Program-made: the position numbers and the translations under genes
NCBI GenBank assembly: GCA_028554795.2
Contig: CM068829.1
Location: 133,240,825 to 133,304,824, forward strand
DNA length: 64,000 nucleotides
Direction of reading: 5' to 3'
Origin: Sinohyriopsis cumingii
Taxonomy: Eukaryota > Mollusca > Bivalvia > Unionida > Unionidae
Shown: positions 24,162 to 36,161 of the stretch, piece by piece
Layout of the letters: every line of letters starts with the position of its first letter
Numbering within the stretch: the stretch's first letter is position 1
The notes under the pieces: model-generated
Database searches by the model: none
The model's input: only the letters and a program-made list of their open reading frames with translations
Told to the model about the DNA's origin: nothing

Positions 24162-24908
24162 AAGTTCTTGGAAGAATATCTCACGAAAGCGATTCCAAAG
24201 ACATGCGTTATTGAACCAATACTACAAACGTTTGCAACAACGTGCTTTCAGCTTTGTTGGCTCATGTCCCTACAAGATCCACCTGTTGCTCTCGCTGAAG
24301 TTTCAGTCCAAGGTGATCAATTTGACAGCAATATTTACAAGTACTACACAGTCTCTGGCGACAAAATAGACACGGTAGTGTGGCCGACCTTATTACTCCA
24401 CGAGAACGGTCCACTCTTAGCAAAAGGTATTGCTCAACCTTATCCAAGGGTTAGAGCAGTCTCTGCGCCCACAGCTGGGAAACCCTCAGCAAAGGAAGTC
24501 GAGTCTTCAAAGACAACGCGACAAAGTCAATATCTGAATAATGCAGCAGAGGCTACATATGACTCCGACACAACACAGTACGGTCATCAAGATCAAGGAA
24601 ATGCTGAATTACCATCAAACTTAGACCAAGATCAGATGATGACTCCGACGAATGGAGGCAATTGCGGCGCTTTTTCCCCGATGCCCAACGCACCAGCTGA
24701 AGGATACACATTTCAGCCGACGCAGCATTACCAAACTCAGTGGACGAGTGATTGGGAGCGTTTTCAGTTATTCTGTCAGTATGTTCAGATGTGTGACGAG
24801 CCATCTGTCCGGAACATCTTTGGACCTGATTTTCATCGTTATTGCTGGTATTTAAGGTCCGGGTTTCCTCAAACCGTTGGTGTTTACCCAACCTGCCTAA
24901 ATCGATGA
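24162..24908 (+). CDS. Mieap/SPATA18-like gene, last exon
   Basis: Terminal coding exon: acceptor CTTTGTTACAG|AAGTTC, 248 codons, stop TGA at 24906. The first ~100 residues hold the diagnostic Mieap C-terminal pattern: C-F-Q-L-C-W-L-M-S-L-Q-D-P-P, G-D-Q-F-D, Y-Y-T-V-S-G-D-K-I-D-T-V-V-W-P-T-L-L-L-H-E, then G-P-L-L-A-K-G-I-A-Q-P. A low-complexity Gln/Asn/Thr-rich tail follows. In vertebrates this domain works in mitochondrial quality control; Mieap-like genes are often numerous in bivalves, which fits the suggested host. Expression across the ~21.7-kb intron now containing element 1 cannot be judged from sequence. Confidence 0.75.
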   Translation, partial: KFLEEYLTKAIPKTCVIEPILQTFATTCFQLCWLMSLQDPPVALAEVSVQGDQFDSNIYKYYTVSGDKIDTVVWPTLLLHENGPLLAKGIAQPYPRVRAVSAPTAGKPSAKEVESSKTTRQSQYLNNAAEATYDSDTTQYGHQDQGNAELPSNLDQDQMMTPTNGGNCGAFSPMPNAPAEGYTFQPTQHYQTQWTSDWERFQLFCQYVQMCDEPSVRNIFGPDFHRYCWYLRSGFPQTVGVYPTCLNR

Positions 24909-26036
24909 CAAAAAGACAATATGATCCCATAATCGTACAGGCCATCAATGGCATAGAAATTCAGGTTCTGTGAAATACAATACAAAGTAATGCATCTGAA
25001 ACTTTCTTGTAGCAATTTGTTTTTTTTTTTTTTTCTTTTTCCATTTTTATAGAACGAGTACTTTTCTAAAATCGTACGAGTGGGTTATTGCATTTACAAT
25101 ATTAAGAGAGTTTGTATGTGTTTTAATGTTATGCAGATTCAGTTTCGTCTTATCAAACGTACGCAAAGAATATTTTATTTCCTTTAACAGTTTTCAGTAT
25201 TTATTTCGCAATGTAACTTCATCTATCTGTGGTAATTTCAAGTTACTGGTAGATATCTTTCTGGAGGGATGCATGGGAAGAACTGTCCAGATTGCTGATT
25301 CCAACTATGGAAGTTAAAAACGATACCTTATATATGAAGCCTAAGTTTTATTAATGCTCGTTATCTTCAGGATTCTATTAAAATGTCTTGCAAGATATAT
25401 GATAAATTTTTGTCCATGAAATGCTTTTTAAATGATGTCATACCACATTTATTATTTGTGTAAATGAACTGTTCCCTGGACCGGAATATAACGGTCTTGC
25501 TCTCTACAGGATGGAAATGTTCCTACGGTATATTATAACTGAATTCCGTCCGTTGACTTAATGTAAAATAAAGATTAATTTTGTGCTTAACACTCTTTTT
25601 AATAATTATGATGAAAACGCTAACTATTTTAATAGTATTTTATCAAATAAAATAATGTTTGAAACAATTATAACTGCCCTAGGCCTTCAATTTCCATACA
25701 CTTTTCTAGTCACTGTTACTCCGTGGTAAATTAGCTTTAATTTTTTTCTTTTCTGAAATTTCTTTAAAGCCTTTTTTTATCTAGCCTATGAGGAATATCC
25801 CATCTGCTATCCATCTGTCCTTCCAGCGTCCGATCTTTGTTTTGGTTAGTATTTAAATGGAAACTGCAGGTACTCTATCAAAATTTAAATAATACGATCT
25901 TTCATCTCATGTCAATCTACCATGATTCTATAACAATTTACATAGTTTATGGAATAGAAAATTCGATTTATGAAACATGAGGTTACTTAACATCCGCAGT
26001 AGTCGTTTTAGAATTGACCATAATAATAGCAAAATT
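24909..26036. other. Host non-coding sequence
   Basis: 3' flank of the Mieap-like gene: T-rich tracts and an AATAAA near 25567; no further gene or repeat recognised. Confidence 0.5.
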
Positions 26037-26194
26037 TCATAATAATAATAATAATAATAATAACAATCATTTTTTCGGACCTTATGCAATAGACCTCCTA
26101 TGCACCCAAAGCAAGCGAGTTTTCCATTGAAAATACGAAAACGTTTCCATCCATAAATAATATCTGGGTCACGATTACATCTGTACAAATAAAC

Positions 26195-26270
<76 letters not shown>
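26037..26270. repeat. Microsatellites (TAA)n and (AT)n
   Basis: (TAA)n at about 26040-26064 and (AT)n at about 26198-26270. Confidence 0.95.
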
Positions 26271-26274
<4 letters not shown>

Positions 26275-26666
26275 GCGTTAGCTTGATTTTAAAGTGAATA
26301 CACCATGTTTTTCAATAGTATAATACGGTTATCTACATTGTTCTGGACGTACATGTCCGAAGTACTGTGATGCTTCCGATACCCATTTATAAAACTGAAC
26401 CCATTCATGTGACACACATTCAATCACATTATTATATTATATGCAAATTTGTCGACAGAAGAGCTCAGTACAGATTTATATAATATGATTTAAATACTAT
26501 TTTGAAACATTAAAACATGTTCACTAGAGTACAGAGAAAACGATATTTGTCTTTGTAAATCATCATCTGACAAATCGGATCAAACAACATGATCTAAATT
26601 TACATGTTACATTTAAAAAAATAAAGCTTCTCAATACAGTCTTGAACCTCCGGTATTAAAATAATC

Positions 26667-26984
26667 TTAAACTTTTATGACTGTCTTTTTAATATTGCAC
26701 TCAGAATCATTCCCAAATTCAAAATCTTCACATATTTTCAACAGTTTTTGTAATGGTCCAATACATGGGTTGAGTAGAGACATGCCGTCTGCAAAACTGA
26801 CATTATTCATATAAAGAGATCTTAGAAGGGTATCTCTATTAAATCTGGGTCTCATAATGCTTGTTTTAGGGCATATGCTGGTTCTGATATTTGTGTTCTT
26901 GTCCTGTAGAAAAGATAGCGTCCACTTATGCAGATTTAATTCCAGATATTCCCTTCTTCTATCGATCCTAACGTTTATTTCCAA
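26667..26984 (-). pseudogene. Non-LTR retrotransposon reverse transcriptase fragment
   Basis: The minus-strand frame contains S-L-Y-M-N-N-V-S-F-A-D-G-M-S-L-L-N-P followed by L-Q-K-L-L-K-I-C-E-D-F and N-I-K-K-T. This is the palm/thumb pattern of LINE reverse transcriptases, in which the catalytic box is normally [YF]-A-D-D; here the second Asp is Gly and flanks are short, so the copy is dead. Clade not resolvable. Confidence 0.6.
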
Positions 26985-29049
26985 ATTTTGTAGCTAGAAT
27001 TAGATGCTAACATTTTATTTGGTCAATGTTGCTTAGAATACTGTAATAATTCTCCATCTCTTCCATAAAAGAAACATTTCTCCAGTAGGAGATGAAAAAC
27101 GTGTACTGATACATTAGAATAATCTAATTAAGATTCCATACTTTGCATGTATTCATAGTCATCACTCGTTTAATCTTTAGGACTTTCATAGTCTTCAAAA
27201 TATTCAAACATCTATCACCTCCTGTCATTTTATTTGATTAAGTAAAGAAAACGTATTAGTAAATGACTTGACAGAAGTAAAGTGGGAAAATAATTAGGAT
27301 TTATTGATGATGTACACCAAGGACATAACAATTATTAAGAAAACAAGAGAGTCTACAGAAAAAGAAGAGCACAAACTGGAACTGAACATAGGTATTGAAG
27401 TTAAACATGGAAATGTCTAGCCGGTAACCTGTTTGACAAGAAAAAATGGGAAAAATGGCCAAGACAAAAAAATGAAGACATAACAATTTTTTGCATTGTT
27501 AGTGCTAGAGATATTTAAGTTTTCAAGTTACTGTCAGATGTTATAATATGCACTGTGACATCATTACTTAGTAAATATCTTCCAACTGATTACCTGGACA
27601 GCTTATTTAATAATCTGTAGGCTGGCTACGTGACAAATGGTATATATTTCATTAGATATTTATCCTTTAAATTTGGATTGCCTCTATTGCATCGAGTGAC
27701 AGTTTAATAACATTTAACCATATTCATATTGATTCTGTCAATACAACATAAAATAAGGAATAAAAGGTTGCATACAGTATGTGCTAAAGAAGATGTTTAA
27801 CACGTAAAATAGGCCCACCGTCAAACATCGATATTGAAGGAAAAAGAAAGATAATCATGATATTTTCACTTATTTCACAATCGACTACCCGATATCTTGA
27901 AGGTGGTGGTTTAGCAGTATGGACTTTTATATATCAGACAACACTGTTAACATTATAAAAAAATCGAAAATTAAATTTATATCGCTAACTGCTTTAGATA
28001 TTCTGGTAACGAAAGACATATCTTTGGCTGGATATACACTAAGAGGTCAACTAAAAAAGGGAAGAAACATATTCTCAAACAAGTTAACCATTGCATTTAA
28101 TGTAGTGTACCGCATTTAACAAAGCTATTGAGATTTACAAATTGTGTGCCATCAGATAGGAGTATTTCAAACGTTTTCAAGCTAAGTGTCCTGTTTATCA
28201 TGGCCACTTGATAATCGAAGAACAGACAGCAAATGACTTCTACGCTAAAAAGTTGGTACTCAATAAAAAGTTTGTCATCTATAAAGGAGAATGCCATTTT
28301 ACTGTAAAAGCAGATTGAGTACTGGTGGTCTAGAATACTACGTTTCAATCTTAACAAGGAAACCAAAGAAAAATTGTTTGGTATCTCAGACTGAGAATTT
28401 TGGAAAATGCTGCAGCTCATCAACATTTTTCACCGAACAAAGCCCAATCTCCGGTTACTACTTTAAAATCTGAGCTGTCTCATTCCTTAATATAAATAAT
28501 CTACGATCATGACCTACGTGAATAGCGTAGATTATATTTTGATAAATGGGACAGAAAGTATCACGTGTTCTGTAGTGGAGGTAGCCTTTACTGCAACATC
28601 TTAAAATTCTACATTAAAACTTAACAGATTAAAACAATTTAATCGGTTACATCGGACACTAATGACGTAACATACAACATTTCTATCTGTGTAGAGGAAA
28701 GGATGGAAACAGTATTAACCTGGCAGTTATTTATGTGGCTGGATTACGTTTAGCGGGGACACTTACAGGCAATTTGTTCCGATGACTTTTGATGGTGCTA
28801 ATACAACATTTGTGGAACATGTTGCAAAATTTTTCATAGAAACATCGATCCACTGCAAAGTTATGTTATACAAAAAAGATTAACAATAAACAAAATCAAC
28901 TAGAAATATTTTATTGTCAGTGTGTTATACAGATACAGTGAATAAAGTCATTAAGGTTATTATTTATTATTGCCAATGGCGACAACAGTGAAAGCACAAT
29001 TCCAAAGTTTAAAATATTTCGAGTAACAATTACTCTGTGAATATCAGTA
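26985..29049. other. Host non-coding sequence
   Basis: AT-rich; the open frames at 27301-27486 and 27919-28426 show no recognisable family or codon pattern. Nothing further supported. Confidence 0.5.
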
Positions 29050-29301
29050 GTTGTTCTTGTTCTAGGGTTTAACGCCATTTTTCAGCACAAGATAGGCTAT
29101 ACATGGCGGCCAGTATAACTGGTGGAGGAAGAACCCTGGAAAACCCAGGGAAGAACCACCGACCCACGAGAAGCTACTGGCAGGCTTTCCCACGTACCCA
29201 CGCTAGCCGAGGCTTGGACTCGAACACAAGCAGACAGAGGTGAGATGGCAGTGATCCGGAACGGTAAGCGCTTTAGACCACTCGGCCACTCGGGGCCCTG
29301 C
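29050..29301 (-). mobile_element. tRNA-derived SINE (full length), minus orientation
   Basis: Read on the minus strand: GGGCCCCGAGTGGCCGAGTG (A-box region of a tRNA), a degenerate B box, a central part with GGGTCGGTGGTTCTTCCC, and a 3' end GGCGTTAAACCCTAGAACAAG. Flanked by ATATCAGTA at 29041-29049 and 29302-29310, a probable target-site duplication. Same family as 31684-31813 and 57208-57440. Confidence 0.85.
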
Positions 29302-31683
29302 ATATCAGTAACTACAACTCACAATTGTTAGGATTCAATAGCCATTAATTCCACAAGCATTTACTTTGTTTGTGGTTTTGGAAACTAACAATGTATGAAT
29401 TCTCCTCCATCAAATCATTGAACACACAAAAAATACTCTAAGTGATATCATTCATGTTTGCTAGAGTCTCCACATGTTAAAAATGCTTTAGCGCGGTTAC
29501 TTTATTTGAAACAATGCATGTTGCTATTTTAAGCCATTACAGAGGATTGCTATCAACATGTAGAATATCGGCATTAGTAGGAAAAGTCATAGATTTCAAA
29601 GTTTAACTGTAACATGTTCCTCAAGTCACTTAAATGGTTGTGATGACATAAATGACTGGTATTAGTTTAGTTACTTTTGATATCGTATGTGGCCTCTGTG
29701 GATTTCGTCTAAACACTGAAAGAAAAGCAGAGAAAGCGACAACGGAGTCTAAAGAAAGTCTACCTGCATCAAGCGTCACAATTAATAATAACTCTAATTT
29801 TCACATTAACCATATTGGTCATTATCGCGATCCTGTTCAGTTAGATGATGCAGCTACTGAACGGTTTATACAAAGACTTGATGATATCAAGAAAAAACTG
29901 TCTGTGAAAATAATTGTAAAGATATCAAAATAGAATGATAACAGGGTGACAGTTCATGGAAATCTATTGAAAAAGATCGTAACGAAACAGCTAAAACAAA
30001 TCTGAAAACTGCAAAAGCAAATTGAAGAGAAGAGAAAAACATGTTGTTTATGCTCATGATTTATTTATACAATGATTCTATTCATATTCTAATGCAAATT
30101 TAATCAGAACGCTGATTAACTACATAAAACCGGCTTCAACAACGAGAAAGCTGTTGAGATTATTTTTCTCTTAGAATTGCAAAGAAATATAATTTCACCG
30201 AACTTCCCAAAATGACGGAGACAAAACACAAACTTAATAAATGAACATTAAAGCACTTGCAGGAAGGAACAGTCTGTTTCAATTAGCTCATCCGGTTGGA
30301 TCATATACAGAAGGAATTAGATAGGATATGATAACAGAATAACTGCAGAAAATAATTGTAGTGTTCTATAAAAATAGAGCAAGGACACTGGATTATTTGT
30401 TTGGTGACACAGTCTTTCAACAACCTTTATGATTTTTCTGCATCGTATGCATCAACTCATCAATACAATTGTTTTAGTATCTACAGAGCAGAGTAAGATA
30501 CAATTCTAAAAACCAAGCCTGCGCGAACTTCATGATTTCTACCAATCTTCTTGTACTTGTAATGGGTGTTGTGTGTTTATTACTTACATGGTTATTAGCA
30601 TATAAAAGATCGAAATTTAAAGGTACGCTGAATGCACATCACACAAGCAGATGAATACTCCAGTCTAACACATTATTGTATCATATACATCCTGAGCAGT
30701 CCTTTTATACCTCAGCGACTGAATCCAGAATGTTTTCGAGTTTACATTAATTCCCCTAAAAATGTGCTAATCCAAAGTCAACAAGCACTTAATTCCAATG
30801 AATAATTTAAATAAATAGTTCCTCTCGGACACAACTGTAAAATCTGAGAGCAAATGGATTCCAGAGACTGATTTAGTATAGAAATGAATTATTTCTTTAT
30901 CAGCTCCCTTATTTAATACACATCTGCACTTGACCTACGGCGTAATCTAATGTTCGGGAAAGTTAATCATTCCAGTGGAAAATTTCATTAACTCGTAAAC
31001 TAGGTTAGGTCTTGAATTCACGTTCAATTAAACATCTTGTTTACAACTTAGAATCATGGATACAAGTCAGGTATGCAAAAAACTCCATCAACAACCCTCA
31101 ATCGCAGACAAAAATCAAGATCACAGTATAAATAAAATATGCATAACATTATAGACGTAGAATTTGAGCTTATACTTCATTTCACTTTAAATTGTGTCTG
31201 TTTGAGCAAAGATACACTAAGAATAAGTATAATTTATTATTGAATCCCTTTCAGTTAACAACTAAAGGAATGTAGGATTTTAACTTTCTGCAGTGAATAA
31301 GGTATTTGATATTTGTTGTTGTTAACATGGATATCAGTGTAGTATTCATCATTTGCTTTGCCAGATCTATGTGGTATCATACTAATTCCACCTCAGATCC
31401 ACTTTCAATCACCAGGAACACGTTATAATATGTTATATGTTCATGATCAATAGCTTTAATAGAGCCCATTTGCCAATCCAGGAGCACTGCGAAATTCCGC
31501 TCTGTCTAGATTTAAGTTTCGCACATATATTTCCAAATTTCAAAAAACTATCATTTAGTATCACATCATTTTTCATGACATAGTAGGCATAATGTGAATC
31601 TATTTCTGGGTGTTTGAAGGCTAAAATAGTATGAGTACCACTCTTTTATATTGTAGTTTAACTGTTTCACTAACCTATTAACG
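29302..31683. other. Host non-coding sequence with one possible decayed exon
   Basis: An open frame at about 29652-29933 (plus) encodes a hydrophilic helical segment (R-F-I-Q-R-L-D-D-I-K-K-K-L) that could be an exon or relic of a coiled-coil gene, but no clean splice sites are seen. The rest of this stretch is unassigned. Confidence 0.3.
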
Positions 31684-31813
31684 TTATCGTGGGTCAGGGA
31701 TTCTTTCCGGGGTTTTCCCGGCTTCTTCCTCCACCGTTTACACTGGTCACCACGTATAAACTATCTTGTGCTGAAAGATGGCGTTAAACCCTACAACAAC
31801 AACAATAACAACA
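31684..31813 (+). mobile_element. 5'-truncated SINE copy
   Basis: Carries the central and 3' parts of the same SINE (GGATTCTTTCCGGGGTTTTC to GGCGTTAAACCCTACAAC, then an ACAAC-type tail) but no tRNA head. Flanked by TATTAACG at 31676-31683 and 31814-31821. Confidence 0.8.
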
Positions 31814-31821
31814 TATTAACG

Positions 31822-32900
31822 CTAGCCATGTATTCATACGGCTAAACGTCTTTCCTCAAATATTTCCATTTCATATCTTTATTATATTTAGTGCTTCTGT
31901 GAACTTTTCATAATTCACTCGTCTGGTCAGGTATTATATAGCTTGTTCCGTGAATTTAAAGGTATTTGGAAACCTTTTTAACCGTTGTTTCTGTTTCTCC
32001 CTTTATGGACCTATCACATATAAAGTCCTTGCTGAATGAAATATATTCCTCGTCATAGTTGTACCTCGTTATCTGGATCAATTTTCAACGCGACTTGATT
32101 GGTTGTTATAAGCAGACAAGTTATGTATCAAGAATATAATGCATTTTATATATTTAACATTCAAATGGCATTCCTCATATGCTGTGCCTCTTTATTTGCC
32201 CGTTATATGACCATAGTTTCTTGCTATCGTGTAAGCTACAGACATCCCAATTATTTTTCTGGCTGCGGCAGAAGACTCTTCAGCATTTAGTTATGATGGT
32301 TTTGTTTAAAGTTTATTTCCCTTTTTATAGTTCCTACATTTTGTTTAATAGTGAGATCAGTCAGGATGAAACAAGAGAATTAATTGAGATGCGAGCCTGT
32401 TCTGACCTTGAGTCAAGGTCACAGTCAAAGAAACTTACGTTAAGGTGTTGAATAAAGTTTCTTCATTCGCGTATATTTCCTAAATTCCTATATACTTGGG
32501 ATGAATCATTATGAAACAAATCTATTTTATTCTGCAACCTGCTTTTTGCCCCTTTTGACCGTAGGTCTAGATCACAATTATAGAATATTTGCGTGTAAGT
32601 TTCGCGTATACGGTGTTGGTTTTCTTTTCTTTCCTTTATTTTCTTATAGATCATAAAACCTTGATGGATTTTCTTAATGATATGACTGAATCATTATGAA
32701 GCTAAGAAGATTAATTATGTGACATGTTCCCTCAAAATTTGGACCTTGGGTTCTAGTTCACATGTTTTCCAGCAGTGCTTTGTTTTTGGGCTAGACAATT
32801 TAAAAAGAAATAAATTTCACACCAGGAAAGAACCAATTCGAAGACCTTATATTTTGAAATTCGAACTTACAGGTGTAGACAACAGTGTAGACCAACATAC
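31822..32900. other. Host non-coding sequence
   Basis: No gene or repeat recognised. Short open frames show no family features. Confidence 0.5.
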
Positions 32901-33072
32901 TTGAAGACTATAGGATGCTTTGCTTTCTCTGCAGACCAAGGTATATGAAGAATATAGCCCTCTGCTTTGCGTTCTCTGCAAACCAACGTACATGAAGACC
33001 ATATGCTGCTTTGCGTTCTCTGCAGACCAACGAATATGAAGACTATAGGTTGATTTGCGTTCTCTGCAGAAA
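32901..33072. repeat. Tandem repeat, ~45-bp unit, about 3.8 copies
   Basis: Units of 44-47 bp each containing ATGAAGACTATAG-like, CTGCTTTGCGTTCTCTGCAG and ACCAACGT sequences; last unit incomplete. Confidence 0.85.
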
Positions 33073-33294
33073 AGTGATATCCTATATGATGGAAAGTGGT
33101 ATATAATTTTTTCTATATTGGACCTTATATCTCAGTATGTCCAATTCGCAGCAACTGTGAAAGAGTACTGAACCAATGGGGAGAGCTTGGATTGTAATTT
33201 GTACGTAGGCAATGACAGTTTGTAGTACTTTAAATTTCAAGGTTCTGTCCTTTTTGACACTACTCTTTGATCAAATTATTTTAAAGGACATAAC

Positions 33295-33300
33295 ATCATC
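33295..33300. other. Target-site duplication of element 2, left copy
   Basis: ATCATC precedes the terminus AGTAGTAAGG and is repeated at 50515-50520. Confidence 0.88.
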
Positions 33301-33669
33301 AGTAGTAAGGTGGGCCACTTTACCGTCAATGGGAATTAGCATTACAGAGACCCCTGGGTCAGATTAGCGTCAAGGGAAATTTAACATGGAGAAAAATCGT
33401 GGGTCAGATTAGCGTCAAGGGAAATTTAACATGGCGAAAAATCGTGGGACACTCTACGTACAAGGGGAATTTAACATGGAACTATAGTGTGGGTCTGTCT
33501 AGCGACAAGGGGAAATTAACATGGGGAATAGAGTTTGGGCTTTTGGGATTTTTTTTAAAAAATTTTTTAAATTTAAATTTAAATTTAAATTTAAATTTAA
33601 AAAAAGGGTAGGCAATGGAAAGGCTATCTCTTTTCGAGAAATATGGCTGGCCCTGAAAAGGGCCTTTGG
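33301..33669 (+). repeat. Left terminal inverted repeat of element 2
   Basis: Matches 50154-50514 in inverted orientation except for ~8 extra bases near the very end (AGTAGTAAGGTGGGCC versus AGTGGGCC). Five ~45-bp units share AATTTAACATGG and AAAAATCGTGGG with element 1, but the unit core is GGTCAGATTAGCGTCAAGG instead of the TATAGGGTCTATG type. An (AAATTT)n block and the stem-loop follow. Confidence 0.93.
33649..33664 (-). terminator. Histone-type 3' stem-loop and downstream element (E2 TIR, gene a')
   Basis: Minus strand GGCCCT-TTTC-AGGGCC-AGCC with GAAAAGAG 13 nt on (33628-33635); 25 bases after the stop at 33689. Confidence 0.8.
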
Positions 33670-33688
33670 CTTTCTTCTGCTTCTTCTT

Positions 33689-34286
33689 CTATTTCCTCCA
33701 TTTTCTCATCCACCACCTAATCTTTCCCAAAATTCCTTTGTTCTTCCTTTTTTCTTTTTCTGGTAACCAGTCTGGGTGACCCATAGCCCTGAACTTCTCT
33801 TGTATCTTGATCCAATTGTTGTTGAGTTTGTCAAAGGCCTCTTTTTTCTTTAAGTTTTCTTTCTCCTTTCGTTCTTTATTCCACTTGTCTTTGATCTTTT
33901 TCACTTCTTCGTCCATTACTTTTCTCATAAGTTGTTCCGATTTCTTAAGCTGGTCTAGGCCTTTTTTGACAAAGGACCACTCTGTCCATTCCATTACGTC
34001 TTCCAAAAAGCACCTGACTTCTATCACATTATCCATGGCTTCCTTTAAGTGACCAATCTTTACATACTCTGGATCTGTAAAGCCTCTTAGTCTTTTAACT
34101 TCTTCTTCTATCATCTCTGCCACCCAGATCCATGGCTAATTTTAGGTTTGTCACTTGCCTTCTTACAAACTCCCTGGTTACTTCATACTTCCATTCTCGT
34201 TCAATCCTTTCCACTGCATAAGCTCCATCCACCATCCAGTACCAAATGTCTTTCAACTGGTTAAACAATTCTGTTACAGCTACCAT
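33689..34286 (-). pseudogene. Left-end cassette gene a' (frameshifted)
   Basis: The start ATG at 34284-34286 aligns by position and upstream sequence with the gene a start in element 1. The first ~56 codons (V-T-E-L-F-N-Q-L-K-D-I-W) then leave the frame used by the rest, near 34100-34125. The downstream frame is a Lys/Glu-rich helical protein with W-T-E-W-S-F and a C-terminal K-I-R-W-W-M-R-K-W-R-K tail resembling that of gene a. The body is otherwise unlike gene a, so this slot holds a different family member. Whether the shift is a lesion or two ORFs is unresolved. TATA and box promoter at 34339-34375. Confidence 0.55.
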
Positions 34287-34338
34287 CTTCCTTGTATCTT
34301 ATTCCGTAGAATGGTTTGAACGACGAATACTGTGGGTT

Positions 34339-34375
34339 CTTATACGAAAAGCGCGGACGTGAAGGAAAACATCCC
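34339..34375 (-). promoter_or_regulatory. Cassette promoter, gene a'
   Basis: GTATAAGAA plus the conserved CACGTCCGCGCTTTTC box; same spacing to the ATG as in element 1. Confidence 0.65.
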
Positions 34376-34540
34376 CCTAAAACATAAAATTGATATTACC
34401 TAGATCATGACCTAACATCGTGCAGACGTGAAAGAAAACATCCCTACTTTTCTCATTTCATATAATATACTATCCACATAAGTGAAGCAACAATAAACAA
34501 ACCCCAAATCTACTATTTACACACGCAAATCATTAAAACA

Positions 34541-34807
34541 AAATCCATAATCTACTATCCACACAATCGTACGTGAGCGCTTACAAAACCCAAACTATAC
34601 TCTCCACATACGCTAAGAAACAATAAACAAAATCCATAATCTACTATCCACACAATCGTACGTGAGCGGTTACAAAACCCAAACTATACTCTCCACATAC
34701 GCTAAGAAACAATAAACAAAATCCATAATCTACTATCCACACAATCGTACGTGAGCGCTTACAAAACCCTAACTATACTCTTCACCTACGCTAAGAAACA
34801 ATAAAGA
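34541..34807. repeat. 89-bp tandem repeat, three copies
   Basis: Units start at 34541, 34630 and 34719 with AAATCCATAATCTACTATCC; each contains CACAATCGTACGTGAGCG and CTCCACATACGCTAAGAAAC. Element 1 has one diverged unit near 3620-3690. Spacer between cassettes a' and b'. Confidence 0.9.
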
Positions 34808-34971
34808 AACCCATAATCTACTATTCACACAAACATACCTTAGCTCTTACAAGCACCAACACACAAACACATACCCTCACACTATCTTAAAAAAGAGTTA
34901 GTGTTTATATTCACACTACTCTACCTACACATTGGCAAATCGATAGTTATTTCTTTTCTAGAGTATTGGGT

Positions 34972-34987
34972 AGCCCTTAAAAGGGCT
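34972..34987 (-). terminator. Histone-type 3' stem-loop (E2, gene b')
   Basis: Minus strand AGCCCT-TTTA-AGGGCT-ACCC with GAAAAGAA 13 nt on. The only site with a TTTA loop. 28 bases after the stop at 35015. Confidence 0.75.
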
Positions 34988-35014
34988 GTTTTTTTGAACT
35001 CCAGATGCACCTAT

Positions 35015-35323
35015 CTAATGGTTGCACCTTCCTGGCCTGGCGCCACACACGCATCTTCTTCCCCAGTCTCCTTTCACCTTTCTTCTGGGGAGCGCAGAGG
35101 GAGGATGATTCGCTTCAACACCCCAATCCTCTGTCTCGGGAATATTGTACGACATCCTCTCTTCTAGTTTCTTTCCCTCCTCTTCCCTCTGTCTTCTCTC
35201 CTCCTCTTCGTTCTTCATTCTTTCCTCTTCTACTATAGCCTCCGCGGCCAGTTCATTTAACAGGCGCCTGACATATTCCAGATGTATCTGGAGTTCAAGA
35301 AGTTTGCTTATTCTGCTATTCAT
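35015..35323 (-). CDS. Left-end cassette gene b' (coiled coil, Cys-rich tail)
   Basis: 102 residues from the ATG at 35321-35323. Homologue of gene b: K-L-L-E-L-Q-I-H-L-E-Y-V-R-R-L-L-N-E-L at the start and R-C-V-C-G-A-R-P-G-R-C-N-H at the end, with a shorter Glu/Arg middle. Intact, with TATA (35375-35380), promoter box and stem-loop. Function unknown; conservation of both ends across a variable middle supports coding. Confidence 0.7.
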   Translation of the reverse strand: MNSRISKLLELQIHLEYVRRLLNELAAEAIVEEERMKNEEEERRQREEEGKKLEERMSYNIPETEDWGVEANHPPSALPRRKVKGDWGRRCVCGARPGRCNH

Positions 35324-35374
35324 TCTTGTGTTGATCAATCAACAAGGGTAGCTAGACTGCCCAGCGAGTTTCAA

Positions 35375-35411
35375 TTTATAGTGAAAGCGCGGACGTGATG
35401 GAAAACATCCC
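35375..35411 (-). promoter_or_regulatory. Cassette promoter, gene b'
   Basis: CTATAAATTG on the minus strand next to the conserved box, ~55 bases from the ATG. Confidence 0.68.
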
Positions 35412-35776
35412 TTAAAAACATAAAATTGATCTTACCTAGATCATAACCAAAAAACAACAACGCGCGGACCTAAAAGAAACACTCACTCACTTTTTTATGC
35501 TACCCATCACTATTTTAAAATTTTTTTATAAATCACTTCAATAGACTATCCACATACGCAAAGCAATCCAATCTAACTCCAAATATACACCTCAAACACC
35601 AAAAAAGACATCATGTTAATCTACTATCCATACCAACTTACTTAACCACTTACAAACACAAACACACAAACACATACCCTCACATTTTTTTAAAAAAGAG
35701 TTAGTGTTTATTTTCACACTACTCTACCTACACACATTGGCAAATCGATGGTTATTTCTTTTCTAGAGTATTGGGT

Positions 35777-35792
35777 AGCCCTGAAAAGGGCT
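35777..35792 (-). terminator. Histone-type 3' stem-loop and downstream element (E2, gene c')
   Basis: Minus strand AGCCCT-TTTC-AGGGCT-ACCC with GAAAAGAA 13 nt on; 30 bases after the stop at 35822. Confidence 0.78.
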
Positions 35793-35821
35793 GCTTTTTT
35801 GTTTTGCTATGGCATTCTTTT

Positions 35822-36161
35822 TTAGTTTCTAAGAATGCGATGTCCTCTGAGGATAGGTCTGCTTCTTCGGAAAGAAAAGAAGAACTCTTTGGTGTCGATA
35901 CGACAATCGACAAAGCCTCTGTCAGCTTCAGGTTGCTGTTGCTGCTCTTGTTGTTGTTGCTGCTGTCTCTGAAGTCTGTACTTCTCTGTCCATTCTTCTT
36001 TTTCCCTGTTCATTTCTTCTCTGAAGAGCTCTTCTACCAGGTCTTCAGTGATTTTTAACATTCTCACATTCTCTATTTTCTTCTGGCTTCGGTATCAGAC
36101 TCTGTCTGACCCTATGCAAATTCACGTAGGCTTCGTTGAGTTTAGCTAGTTTGGAGCACAT
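35822..36161 (-). pseudogene. Left-end cassette gene c' (frameshifted)
   Basis: Homologue of gene c with the same start (ATG at 36159-36161), polyglutamine tract interrupted by Glu, and C-terminus. One extra T at about 36078 breaks the frame after ~27 codons. The box is present at 36222-36251, but the TATA has become TTAAGAA, so both promoter and frame are damaged. Confidence 0.7.

Noticed and set aside
32901-33072. CRISPR-like array (repeated ~45-bp units)
   Set aside because: Units are contiguous tandem repeats with no distinct spacers, in a eukaryotic genome; same for the 89-bp array and the TIR units.
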